Part shown: piece by piece, positions 33,044 through 40,557 of the stretch
Numbering within the stretch: position 1 is the first letter of the stretch
How the letters are laid out: every line of letters starts with the position of its first letter
From: Streptomyces acidicola
Lineage (GTDB): Bacteria; Actinomycetota; Actinomycetes; Streptomycetales; Streptomycetaceae
Direction: 5' to 3'
Length of the DNA stretch: 57,882 nucleotides
Assembly: GCF_009377235.1 (NCBI RefSeq)
Contig: NZ_VMNX01000026.1
Coordinates: 1-57,882, forward strand
Notes under the pieces: model-generated
Told to the model about the DNA's origin: nothing
Database searches by the model: none
What the model saw: only the letters and a program-made list of their open reading frames with translations
Translations under genes and position numbers: made by a program

Positions 33044-34492
33044 ATGTCTAAGACAACGCCGTCGACGTCCCGGACGACACCCGGCTCCACGGCACCTCCC
33101 GGCGTCCCCGACGACCCGTACGCCCTGCGCGCCGAGGACGTCCGCGAGGCACCCACCACCTTCACCGGGCGGCTGCGCCACCTGGGCCCCGGCTTCGTGC
33201 TGTCGGCGGCGGTGGTGGGCTCCGGCGAGCTCATCGTCACCACTTCGCTCGGCGCCCGAGCGGGATTCGCCCTCCTCTGGCTGGTGATCGTCAGCACCGC
33301 CGTGAAGGTCTGGGTGCAGATGGAGCTGGCCCGCTGGACCATCCTCAACGGCCGTACCGCACTGGAGGGTTACAGCGAGGTATCTCCCCGCATCGGCCGC
33401 ATCGGCTGGATCAACTGGCTCTGGATCGGCATGGACTTCGCCAAGATGTTCCAGCGCGGCGGCATCATCGGCGGCACCGCGGCAGCCTGCTCCATCCTGT
33501 GGCCGATCACCGGTGAGGCACTGAGCTTCCGCTCCCTCGCCGTATGGACCGTCATCGTCACGGCCTCGGCCGTCCTCATGCTGCGCACCGGCAAGTACGG
33601 CGTGGTCGAGAAGATCTGCGTCGCCTGCGTCATCGTCTTCACCATCGCCACGGTCGGCCTCGCCCTCGGCCTGCCGGCCACCGAATTCGGCTACGGGGGA
33701 AGCGAGTTGGGTGAGGGCCTCAGCTTCCTCATCCCGGCCGGCACCGTCGGTATCGCGCTCGCCATGTTCGGTATCACCGGCGTGGGTGCCGACGAGATGA
33801 CGACGTACACCTACTGGTGCATCGAGAAGGGCTACGCCCGCTGGACCGGCCCCGACGACGGCACCGAGGCGCGGGCGCGGCGTGCCGAGGGCTGGCTCAA
33901 GGTGATGCGTCTGGACGTCGCCGCCGGCTGGCTGATCTGCACCCTGTGCACGCTCTCGTTCTACGTCATCGGCGCCGCAGTGCTGCACCCGCAGAACCTG
34001 GTGCCCGAGGGCAACTCGATGATCACCACCCTGTCCCGCATCTACACCGACACGATGGGCCCCTGGGCCGAGTACCTGTTCCTGGCGGGCGCCATCGCCG
34101 TCCTCTTCTCCACCCTCATCGGCTCGACCGCCAGCGTTCCCCGGCTGTGGACCAACACGCTGGGCCTGCTCCGCGTCATCGACTGGCAGAACGTCCAGGT
34201 CCGCCGCCGCACCATCCAGATCCTCACCTACTGCCTGCCGCCCGTGTGGGCCGCCTCCTTCCTGTACGTCCAGTCACCCGTCCTCATGGTCCAGATCGGT
34301 GGCATCGGCGGCGGTATCTTCCTGCTGGCCGTGGTCGTCGCCGTCTGGCGGCTGCGCGCCACGGGTGTCGAACGCCGCTTCCGCGCCAACGCCTGGCTCA
34401 CCGCGGCCCTCGTCCTCAGCAGCGCGGCCATCGTGTTCCTCGGCGTCTACGGCGTCCTGGACGTGCTGGGGATCAGCCTGACGAGCGACTGA
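33044..34492 (+). CDS. Nramp-superfamily transporter lacking the metal motifs
   Basis: A 482-residue membrane protein with about eleven hydrophobic segments, clearly related to Nramp/MntH by overall pattern (GPGFVLSAAVVGSGELI, YGVVEKICVACVIVFT, MFGITGVGADEMTTYTYW). The canonical metal site is absent. The TM1 DPGN motif aligns with GSGE (residues 59-62), and the TM6 MPHN region with ADEM (249-252). Its place as the last gene of an acid-sugar operon suggests transport of an organic acid or an Mg-related role, not manganese or iron uptake. ATG 33044 has GAGGA upstream. A strong hairpin follows the stop. Confidence 0.8.
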   Translation: MSKTTPSTSRTTPGSTAPPGVPDDPYALRAEDVREAPTTFTGRLRHLGPGFVLSAAVVGSGELIVTTSLGARAGFALLWLVIVSTAVKVWVQMELARWTILNGRTALEGYSEVSPRIGRIGWINWLWIGMDFAKMFQRGGIIGGTAAACSILWPITGEALSFRSLAVWTVIVTASAVLMLRTGKYGVVEKICVACVIVFTIATVGLALGLPATEFGYGGSELGEGLSFLIPAGTVGIALAMFGITGVGADEMTTYTYWCIEKGYARWTGPDDGTEARARRAEGWLKVMRLDVAAGWLICTLCTLSFYVIGAAVLHPQNLVPEGNSMITTLSRIYTDTMGPWAEYLFLAGAIAVLFSTLIGSTASVPRLWTNTLGLLRVIDWQNVQVRRRTIQILTYCLPPVWAASFLYVQSPVLMVQIGGIGGGIFLLAVVVAVWRLRATGVERRFRANAWLTAALVLSSAAIVFLGVYGVLDVLGISLTSD

Positions 34493-34554
34493 GTCACGCC
34501 GGTTCCAGCGTGCTCGCCGTGGTGGTGAGCACGGCGTTCTTCGTCGGACGTTGT

Positions 34555-34581
34555 GGCGAGCGCGGTGACGCCGCGCTCGCC
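34555..34581 (+). terminator. Strong hairpin ending the acid-sugar operon
   Basis: A perfect 11-bp stem, GGCGAGCGCGG with CCGCGCTCGCC, and the 5-base loop TGACG. It lies 62 bases past the Nramp-like stop. A weaker GTGCTC/GAGCAC repeat precedes it (34510-34531). Confidence 0.7.
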
Positions 34582-34684
34582 GTCCTTCGTCGACCACTTC
34601 CGCGGCGGGTGCCGTCGTGAAGGCTTCCGGCCAGGATCGGCGGAACGAGCACCGCCGGACCGGTCCTGGGCGAGGATCACAGGT

Positions 34685-35347
34685 ATGACGAACGAGATCG
34701 TGCTGATGTCGGACCCCAGGGTCGCGGCGATACCTGTGGCCGACTGCGGAGAACCACTCGTCGACCTCCGGCTCCAGGAGTCCCTCGCCGTCGACACCCG
34801 GAGAGAGGAACCCTCGGGCGCCTTCGCACACCTGCGGGAGCAGGTCCTGACGCGTCTGCTCAAAGCCCAGGACATGGTCCCGGACGGCATGCGGCTGCTG
34901 TTCGTCGAGGGATATCGCCCGCCGGCACTCCAGCGCCGCTACTTCGAGGACTACGCCGGCGAACTGCGTGCCGCCAACCCGGACTGGACCCCGACACGGG
35001 TGCACCACGCCACGAGCCGTTACGTATCACCGCCGGAGATCGCCCCGCACAGCGCCGGCGCCGCCGTCGACCTCACCCTCGTCTCCGCCGACGGGCGGGA
35101 ACTCGACATGGGCACCCCCGTGAACGCGAGCCCCGAGGAGAGCGACGGCGCCTGCTACACGCACGCCGCCAACATCGGCGAGGACGCCCGCGTCAACCGC
35201 CGCGTCCTCAGTGAGGCCCTCACCGCCGCAGGCCTCGTCAACTACCCCACGGAGTGGTGGCACTGGTCCTACGGCGACCGCTACTGGGCCCTCGCCACCG
35301 GAGCCGACAGCGCGCTGTACGGACCACGGGAACTCGACCAGGCGTGA
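34685..35347 (+). CDS. D-Ala-D-Ala dipeptidase (VanX family, M15D)
   Basis: A 220-residue zinc dipeptidase. Zinc and catalytic residues are in place: His 122 and Asp 129 (PHSAGAAVDLTL), Glu 190 and His 193 (TEWWHWSYGDRYW), and the transition-state arginine in VEGYRPPALQRR. There is no signal peptide, so it acts in the cytoplasm. VanX-type enzymes remove D-Ala-D-Ala in glycopeptide resistance, but isolated copies in streptomycetes (without vanH and vanA) probably recycle or scavenge peptides. GAGGA lies upstream of ATG 34685. It converges on the TerD-CAP gene with a gap of only 6 bases. Confidence 0.9.
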   Translation: MTNEIVLMSDPRVAAIPVADCGEPLVDLRLQESLAVDTRREEPSGAFAHLREQVLTRLLKAQDMVPDGMRLLFVEGYRPPALQRRYFEDYAGELRAANPDWTPTRVHHATSRYVSPPEIAPHSAGAAVDLTLVSADGRELDMGTPVNASPEESDGACYTHAANIGEDARVNRRVLSEALTAAGLVNYPTEWWHWSYGDRYWALATGADSALYGPRELDQA

Positions 35348-35353
35348 ACGCCG

Positions 35354-36844
35354 TCAGCCGCCGAACAACTGCGTCCAGTACGTGCCCGCCGTGCCACCCC
35401 CGGCGAAACCGATGCCTATGTGGGTGAAGCCCGGCTTGAGGATGTTGGCGCGATGGCCCGGGCTGTCCATCCAGCCGCGGACGACCTCGGCGGGTGAGCG
35501 CTGCCCGCAGGCGATGTTCTCGCCGATCGTGCGTCGTGTGGAGCCTGCGGCGGCGGCCCGGTGCCAGGGCTCGCCGCCGTCGGGGGAGGTGTGCGAGTAG
35601 AAGGCGCGCGCCACCATGTCGGCGCTGTGCCCCTGGGCGGCGGTGGCGAGCAGCGGATCGTCGGCCAGTGGCTGCAGCCCGGCCGACGCCCGCTCGGCGT
35701 TGGTGAGCGCGATGACCTCGGCCGCCGTCTGCGTGAGCCCGGCCGGAGTGAAGGGCCGCGCCCACAGTGCCGTCCAGTACACGTCGCCGGAGCGCCCGTC
35801 GGAGACGCAGGCCAGACCGGCCTCGCTGAACGACGGCTCGCACAGCGTGTCACGGGTCCGCTCGCCGGACAGGCAGTACTCCACGAACTCGGCCGGTGTG
35901 CGCGGGCCGGACACCAGATGCTCGCCGACCGTGAGATACGTGTAGCCGCTCGCCGTGACCCGCTGGAACACGGACCGTCCGTCCGGCCCCTCGGAGGCGA
36001 GGCGCCCCTGCGCCGCCATCCCCGCAGCGTGCTCCCGAGCCGCCGCCACGAGTCGCGCGTCCAGCACCACGGCGGGCGAACCCACCCTCGCCCGCGCCGA
36101 GTTCACCAGAGGCAGGAAACCGTCCGGGTCGGGGGCACTTCCGTGCGAGGCGGACGATACGCCCGGCATCAGGAATCCATCACTCCGGCCGATCCCGGAT
36201 CCCGGCATCCGGAACCCACCGTCCCGGCCGCTGCCGATCCCCGGTGTCCGGAGGCCTCCAGGCTGCGGGCCGGCGCCCGGGCGCGGCGGTGCACCGGCAG
36301 TGCCACCGCTACCGCTCCTGCTACCGCTCCCGGCACTGGCCACGACTCCCGCCGCCGGAGTCGCGTCCTCGGCGACATCGACCCCGAAGTCCCGTGCGAC
36401 ACCGGCCAGTCCCTCCGCGTACCCCTGCCCCAGGGCCCGCAGCTTCCACACGGGGCCACGCCGGTAGATCTCGGCGAGCAGGAGCACCGTCTCGCGCTGC
36501 GGGCGCGGCGGGGTGAAGCGGGCGATGACGCGTCCGCCGGGACCGGTGACGTGCAGGGAGGGCGCGGGCAGCTGCCCGAGGGATGTTCCGGGATCGGTGG
36601 GGCTGATGACCACCGTGACGCGGCTCGCCCCTGCCCGCAGTGTCGCCGGATCGACGGTGAGCTCCTCGCCCGTGAGGCGGACTCCGGGCGCCGTCCGCTG
36701 GTTGTAGAACACGAAGTCGGCGTCCCCGCGCACCTTCCCGCCGTCGTCGGTGACGAGCGCGGACACGTCGAAGGGGCCCGGCACCCGGAGAACCAGGGTG
36801 CCGCCGGGGAGGGGCACGTTGCCCCCGGGAACCAGCTCGCTCAT
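35354..36844 (-). CDS. TerD-CAP-CAP fusion protein
   Basis: A 496-residue protein with three parts. Residues 1-155 are a TerD-like domain (tellurite-resistance/stress family): VPLPGGTLVLRV, DADFVFYNQRTAPG and GQGYAEGLAGVARDFGV. Residues 165-240 are a Gly/Pro/Ser linker with repeated FRMPGSGIG/FLMPGVSS-like units. Two CAP/SCP domains follow: a degenerate one (about 243-368) and a canonical one (about 375-496) with GHSADM, FYSHTSPDGG, GENIACG and GWMDSPGHRANIL. There is no signal peptide or membrane segment, although CAP proteins are normally secreted. Function unknown; a calcium- or stress-linked role is possible from the TerD part. Confidence 0.85.
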   Translation of the reverse strand: MSELVPGGNVPLPGGTLVLRVPGPFDVSALVTDDGGKVRGDADFVFYNQRTAPGVRLTGEELTVDPATLRAGASRVTVVISPTDPGTSLGQLPAPSLHVTGPGGRVIARFTPPRPQRETVLLLAEIYRRGPVWKLRALGQGYAEGLAGVARDFGVDVAEDATPAAGVVASAGSGSRSGSGGTAGAPPRPGAGPQPGGLRTPGIGSGRDGGFRMPGSGIGRSDGFLMPGVSSASHGSAPDPDGFLPLVNSARARVGSPAVVLDARLVAAAREHAAGMAAQGRLASEGPDGRSVFQRVTASGYTYLTVGEHLVSGPRTPAEFVEYCLSGERTRDTLCEPSFSEAGLACVSDGRSGDVYWTALWARPFTPAGLTQTAAEVIALTNAERASAGLQPLADDPLLATAAQGHSADMVARAFYSHTSPDGGEPWHRAAAAGSTRRTIGENIACGQRSPAEVVRGWMDSPGHRANILKPGFTHIGIGFAGGGTAGTYWTQLFGG

Positions 36845-36884
36845 TGCCGCCGCCTGTCGGAGTGACCTTCAGCGGGGCAACGTC

Positions 36885-37187
36885 TCACTTGCGCAGGGGA
36901 GTTCCCGTCTCGCTCTCCGGTGCCTGCGCGCCCGCCGTCCGCAGGGACCTGAGCGCCAGCAGCAGGACCCCGACGTCGTCCAGGTAGACAGGATCGGGCA
37001 GCAGATCGGCCGGCAGGACGAGATACAGCACCGCACCCCAGAAGACCCAGCGCGGCCCGGTCGGCAGTCCGGCACGAGTGAGGTCACGCCGTGCCCGCAC
37101 GAGCCGGACCAACAGCGCCACCGCCGCCGCTAGTACGGCGACCGCGAGCACCGCGGCGACCACGATCACCCACGTCCAGGTATCCAT
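36885..37187 (-). CDS. DUF1232 (YkvA-like) small membrane protein
   Basis: A 100-residue protein with an N-terminal membrane segment (WVIVVAAVLAVAVLAAAVALLV) split here from a second hydrophobic block. The second block holds the DUF1232 signature YLVLPADLLPDPVYLDDVGV. The family has no known function. It lies downstream of a short hairpin and upstream of nothing else on this strand except the TerD-CAP gene, 40 bases away (35354-36844). Confidence 0.75.
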   Translation of the reverse strand: MDTWTWVIVVAAVLAVAVLAAAVALLVRLVRARRDLTRAGLPTGPRWVFWGAVLYLVLPADLLPDPVYLDDVGVLLLALRSLRTAGAQAPESETGTPLRK

Positions 37188-37239
37188 GAGCCCTGCCCCT
37201 CGCTCGCCATGCCGGTCTGCTCCTGCTGTTCCTCTTCCC

Positions 37240-37265
37240 GCAACGGCGGGTCGTATCGCCGTTGC
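37240..37265 (-). terminator. Hairpin between two small leftward genes
   Basis: A perfect 9-bp stem, GCAACGGCG with CGCCGTTGC, and an 8-base loop. It lies 98 bases past the stop of the 37363-37752 gene and 53 bases before the DUF1232 gene start. Nearby (37288-37318) is a short GGGAGGCACAT-type tandem repeat of no clear role. Confidence 0.45.
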
Positions 37266-37362
37266 GCCCGCGAGGAGGAATCACCAGGGAAGCACATGGG
37301 AGGCACATGGGAGGCACAGAGGGCAACAGGAGGCGGACCGGGAGAGGGCCGGAGAGGACCGG

Positions 37363-37752
37363 TCAGTGGGAGGCGCGCGCCAGGCTGCTGTCCGCGAGGG
37401 CCTGGCTGACGGCACGGATGCTGCGGGCCATGTGGTTCAGCTGTGTGACCTCGGCGGCGTACATCTTGATCGTGTGCTCGATGACCGACTCGGTGAGCCC
37501 GAGGCGGGGCAGTTCGGTCCGCGCGGTCTGCAGGGCGGTGCGCGCGACCCGTATCTCGTGCTGCACCTGGATCTGGGCGTGGCGGGCCAGCAGGACCGGG
37601 TGGCGGAGCATCGTCGGGTAGCTGCCGTAGCGGGCCGGCACCAGCTCGCGCAGCCACCTGGCGGCCGAGCGCTCCCAGTCGTAACTGCCCGGTGTCTTCA
37701 CCTGACACGGCCAGTCCGAGCTGATCGGCGAGTAGGCGAGGGCCATGATCAT
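37363..37752 (-). CDS. Conserved hypothetical protein
   Basis: A 129-residue soluble protein I do not recognise. It is mostly helical in appearance, with QIQVQHEIRVARTALQTARTELPRLGL and a C-terminal MARSIRAVSQALAD stretch that could form a coiled coil (parts quoted). ERSAARWLRELVPARYGSYPTM near the N-terminus is the most distinctive block. No motif points to an enzyme. An alternative start two codons downstream (ATG) is equally possible. It has its own AT-rich promoter region upstream. Confidence 0.65.
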   Translation of the reverse strand: MIMALAYSPISSDWPCQVKTPGSYDWERSAARWLRELVPARYGSYPTMLRHPVLLARHAQIQVQHEIRVARTALQTARTELPRLGLTESVIEHTIKMYAAEVTQLNHMARSIRAVSQALADSSLARASH

Positions 37753-37909
37753 CGCTCCGGTCTTACGTCGACGCCAGAAGTTGGGAACGCTCGGCGGCCC
37801 CGGCTAGGGGATGACCGGGGCCGCCGCACCCGGGCACCGTGGCGGGTACGAGCGGACGGTCCCGGGCGGAGGACGTGGCCCGGCGTCCCGGCCGGATCAC
37901 GATCCGCGA

Positions 37910-37958
37910 GCAGTATTTATATATACCGATGAGTTTGCAAGGGCATGAAAAAATTCAT
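37910..37958 (-). promoter_or_regulatory. AT-rich promoter and palindrome
   Basis: A very AT-rich island in GC-rich DNA. On the minus strand TTGCAA (37935-37940) is followed after 15-17 bases by TATATAAATACT (-10-like). Upstream of it, ATGAAAAAATTCAT (37945-37958) is a 5-bp inverted repeat around AAAA, resembling the TGAA-N-TTCA sites of RpiR-family regulators, one of which is encoded next door (38039-38965). It would drive the 37363-37752 gene. Confidence 0.5.
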
Positions 37959-38038
37959 ACCAGGATGTGGCTGAATAGTCCCATGTGGTGAAAGTGGCGG
38001 GAGATGTGCGGAACGGCCCCCTGTGGGCCTGGGCACGC

Positions 38039-38965
38039 TCAGTCCTTGAGGAAGAACTGGTGCTGTTCCGCGATCTGTTCGTACTCCTCCAGCCGGGCCT
38101 GCGTCCGCTCGGGATCCGCGTCGGTCATGGCCTGCAGCAGTGCCGCGGACATCAGCACGGGGGCCGCGTACGAGTCGAAGACCAGGCGTGATCCCGTCCC
38201 CGTGGTGAACACGGCGTCGGCCTCGTCGGCCACCGGCCCCAGCGCCAGGTCGGTGATCAGGGCAACCTTCAGACCGGCGCTGTGCGCGACCCGCAGGGCG
38301 GTGAGCGTCTCCTGCCCGTGCCGCGGCATCGAGAACGCCAGCAGCCAGGACCCGCCGGCCTCGCGCGACTGCAGCAGCGCGTCGTACGCGACGCTGCCGC
38401 CCCGGGTCACCAGCCGTACGTCGGGGTGGATCCGGCGGGCCGCGTACGCGAAGTACTCGGCGAGCGACCCGGAGATCCTGAGGCCGAGGACCGTGAGCGG
38501 CGTCGACCGGGACAGGGCCCTGCCGACCGCGATCACCTGGTCCGGGTCGGCGAAGTCGCGCCGCATGTTCTCCAGGTTCGCGATCTCGGCGTCCACGGCG
38601 GCCTGGAGTTCGTTGCTGCGCTTCTCGGCGGTGGTGGCGGGAGTGCTGCCGAGCGCGCTGAGCGCGATGGCCTGGAGCTTCTCACGCAGCGCCGGGTACC
38701 CGCTGAAGCCCACGGCCGCCGCGAACCGGGTCACCGAGGGCTGGCTGACGCCGACGCGTTCCGCGAGGTCCGTGATCGACAGGAACGCGGCCTCGGTGAT
38801 GTGCTCGATCAGGTACTGGGCGATGCGCCGCTGCCCGGGCGACAGACGGGGCCCGTCGAAGAGCTCCCGGAGCCGGACCGTGGGGGCGGCCGTCTCCGCC
38901 TCGGGAGCCGCCCGGCCCGAGGTGATCGCCGATGCCTGAGCCCGTGCCTGCTGCGGCGATGGCAC
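38039..38965 (-). CDS. MurR/RpiR family transcriptional regulator
   Basis: A 308-residue regulator with an N-terminal RpiR HTH (LSPGQRRIAQYLIEH, ITDLAERVGVSQPSVTRFAAAVGFSGYPALREKL in parts) and a C-terminal SIS domain for phosphosugars (VLGLRISGSLAEYFAYA, LLAFSMPRHGQETLTAL, GLKVALITD). I chose GTG 38965 because AAGGAGG lies 7 bases upstream; an ATG at 38995 would add ten residues. It may act at the palindrome at 37945-37958 or in its own 188-bp upstream region. The target pathway is not linked nearby. Confidence 0.88.
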   Translation of the reverse strand: MPSPQQARAQASAITSGRAAPEAETAAPTVRLRELFDGPRLSPGQRRIAQYLIEHITEAAFLSITDLAERVGVSQPSVTRFAAAVGFSGYPALREKLQAIALSALGSTPATTAEKRSNELQAAVDAEIANLENMRRDFADPDQVIAVGRALSRSTPLTVLGLRISGSLAEYFAYAARRIHPDVRLVTRGGSVAYDALLQSREAGGSWLLAFSMPRHGQETLTALRVAHSAGLKVALITDLALGPVADEADAVFTTGTGSRLVFDSYAAPVLMSAALLQAMTDADPERTQARLEEYEQIAEQHQFFLKD

Positions 38966-39153
38966 CCGTGTGCCTCCTTCGTCTCCCACGAACACTCAAC
39001 ATAACCCAGCGAAATGGCCCACCGGATGTCCCGGCCAGGGTCCGACGACCGGAGGTACGGGGACCGCCGGGCCGTGTGACATGAGGGGATCCCGTTTCGG
39101 TCGCACGCTGGGGGTACTCGCTCGGTGCCCCGCCCACGCCAGGGAGGACCCTC

Positions 39154-39576
39154 GTGAACCTGACCCCCATGCCCGTGTCACAGGTCCAGGTGGTGCTCAG
39201 CGACTGCTCCGCGCACGACGCCGGCCTCCTGTTCGACACCCTGTGCACCTGTTTCTCCTCGGACCGCTGCGTCGGCGAGGAACCGCACGAGGCGGACCGC
39301 GACCGCCCGACCGTGTGGACGGGCACCTTCGATCTGCTCGACGACCCCGCGCACCCGACCGGCCACCCGCACGAGCCGCACCCCGTGCCGCTGTCCGGCC
39401 CCGTGCTCGCCGACGTCCAGGGCAGCCCGCTCGCGGTGCGGCATCTGCGGGAGGCCCTGGAGGAGTCGTTCACCGTCCAGGAGGTCGGCGCCATCCCCGG
39501 TGACCAGGAGGTCCAGGTGCAGCTCGTGCTGGAAGGCCGGGCCGCCCGTACGCCCTTCACGAGAACAACCGGCTGA
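39154..39576 (+). CDS. Hypothetical protein
   Basis: A 140-residue soluble protein I do not recognise. It has an N-terminal strand-like segment (VQVVLSDCSAHDAGLLFDTL), two close cysteines (CTCFSSDRC), a His/Pro-rich middle (HPTGHPHEPHP) and a C-terminal strand-rich part (EVQVQLVLEG). GTG 39154 has AGGGAGGA 7 bases upstream, good evidence that it is a real gene. Its 3' end overlaps the remnant FAD-oxidase gene on the other strand by 20 bases. Confidence 0.65.
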   Translation: MNLTPMPVSQVQVVLSDCSAHDAGLLFDTLCTCFSSDRCVGEEPHEADRDRPTVWTGTFDLLDDPAHPTGHPHEPHPVPLSGPVLADVQGSPLAVRHLREALEESFTVQEVGAIPGDQEVQVQLVLEGRAARTPFTRTTG

Positions 39577-39853
39577 GCGAGGCATTCGCGTACAGCTGAT
39601 GCGGATCCAGCCGCTCCAGGATGGACGCCGCCTCGTCCCCGGCCGACCGCCCCTCACCGCCACCGCCACCGTCGCCTTCGTCGAAGGAGGCGGGCACGGA
39701 CCTGGCCAGAACGTCCTCGTCGCTCCAGGCGGCCGCGTCCGTGTACCCCCAGCCCTTGGACCACTCGACACGTGCGAGGGCGTGCCCGCCGTCGTACGTG
39801 TCGAGCGCGAACCGCTCCAGCTCCGGCGCGGAGGGGCAGGCCCAGCCGTACCG
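39557..39853 (-). pseudogene. C-terminal remnant of an FAD-linked oxidase
   Basis: An open minus-strand frame of about 98 codons, without a start, bounded upstream by TGA (39854-39856). It encodes a protein end with ELERFALDTYDGGHALARVE, WSKGWGYTDAAAWSD and ILERLDPHQLYANASLSRL. The closing pattern (ERLDPHxLYANxxLxRL) is typical of the C-termini of FAD-linked oxidases, possibly of the class with a cholesterol-oxidase substrate-binding domain. A poly-Gly/Glu stretch in the middle may be expanded. The rest of the gene is not present upstream, where DUF6328 lies. I regard it as a gene remnant; the family assignment is tentative. Confidence 0.5.
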
Positions 39854-39959
39854 TCAAAAGGCCTCACTCGTGTGAGTGAACTGATCCCTACACGCGCTTC
39901 ACAACGCACACCCCGTCGCCATCCAACACAGGGAGACCGACGCAGCCGGGAGGGACACG

Positions 39960-40490
39960 GTGTCCGACAGCGCAGACGACATGGCCACGGGCAGGGCCAA
40001 GGGCAGGGGTAGGGGCCGGGCCCGGGGCCGCGATGAGACGCAGGACGAGCGGGCCGACCGCATGTGGAGCGAGCTCATCCAGGAGGTCCGCGTGGCCCAG
40101 ACGGGCGTGCAGATCCTCTTCGGCTTCCTGCTCACCGTCGTCTTCACGGCCCGCTACCCGCAGCTGTCGCAGACGGACCGGACCATCTACATCGTGACGG
40201 TGGTTCTCGGGGCCTCCGCCACCGGTGCCCTGATCGGCCCGGTCTCCTTCCACCGGCTCGTCTCCGGACGGCGGATCAAGCCCCAGGCGGTGACCTGGGC
40301 CTCCCGGCTGACCCTGGCCGGCCTTCTGCTCCTGCTGGCCACGATGACTTCGGCGCTGCTGCTGATCCTGCGCGTGGCCACCCACGGCGACTACACACCG
40401 TGGGTGGTGGTGGGGGTTGTCGCCTGGTATCTGCTGTGCTGGTTCGTCCTGCCCCTGTGGGTGCGCCTGCGGCACACCACCATCGACTGA
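39960..40490 (+). CDS. DUF6328 family membrane protein
   Basis: A 176-residue protein with a charged N-terminus rich in Arg and Gly (GRAKGRGRGRARGRDE), the block ELIQEVRVAQTGVQILFGFLL, and four hydrophobic segments. The VRVAQTGVQ block is the signature of this actinobacterial family of unknown function. GTG 39960 has GGAGGG upstream. The region between it and 39577 holds only the remnant on the other strand. Confidence 0.8.
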   Translation: MSDSADDMATGRAKGRGRGRARGRDETQDERADRMWSELIQEVRVAQTGVQILFGFLLTVVFTARYPQLSQTDRTIYIVTVVLGASATGALIGPVSFHRLVSGRRIKPQAVTWASRLTLAGLLLLLATMTSALLLILRVATHGDYTPWVVVGVVAWYLLCWFVLPLWVRLRHTTID

Positions 40491-40557
40491 CGCCTCGTCG
40501 GATGGCGTGAATAGCGCGGTTGCTCGTGGGCCGGGTGATGCGCCAGCGTGCACTGTC

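Noticed and set aside
31217..33988. Very long open frame of more than 900 codons on the minus strand
   Set aside because: It is antisense to three well-supported genes. The composition (runs of Gly, Asp, Arg, His) is that of a GC-rich shadow frame, and there is no recognisable domain.
34685..35347. Glycopeptide (vancomycin) resistance locus
   Set aside because: Only a VanX-type dipeptidase is present. There is no D-lactate dehydrogenase or D-Ala-D-Lac ligase next to it, so resistance cannot be inferred.
39178..39909. Minus-strand frame of about 240 codons across the hypothetical gene and the remnant
   Set aside because: Its translation is low-complexity. The FAD-oxidase-like similarity lies in a different frame (39557-39853), and the plus-strand gene at 39154 has a good ribosome site.
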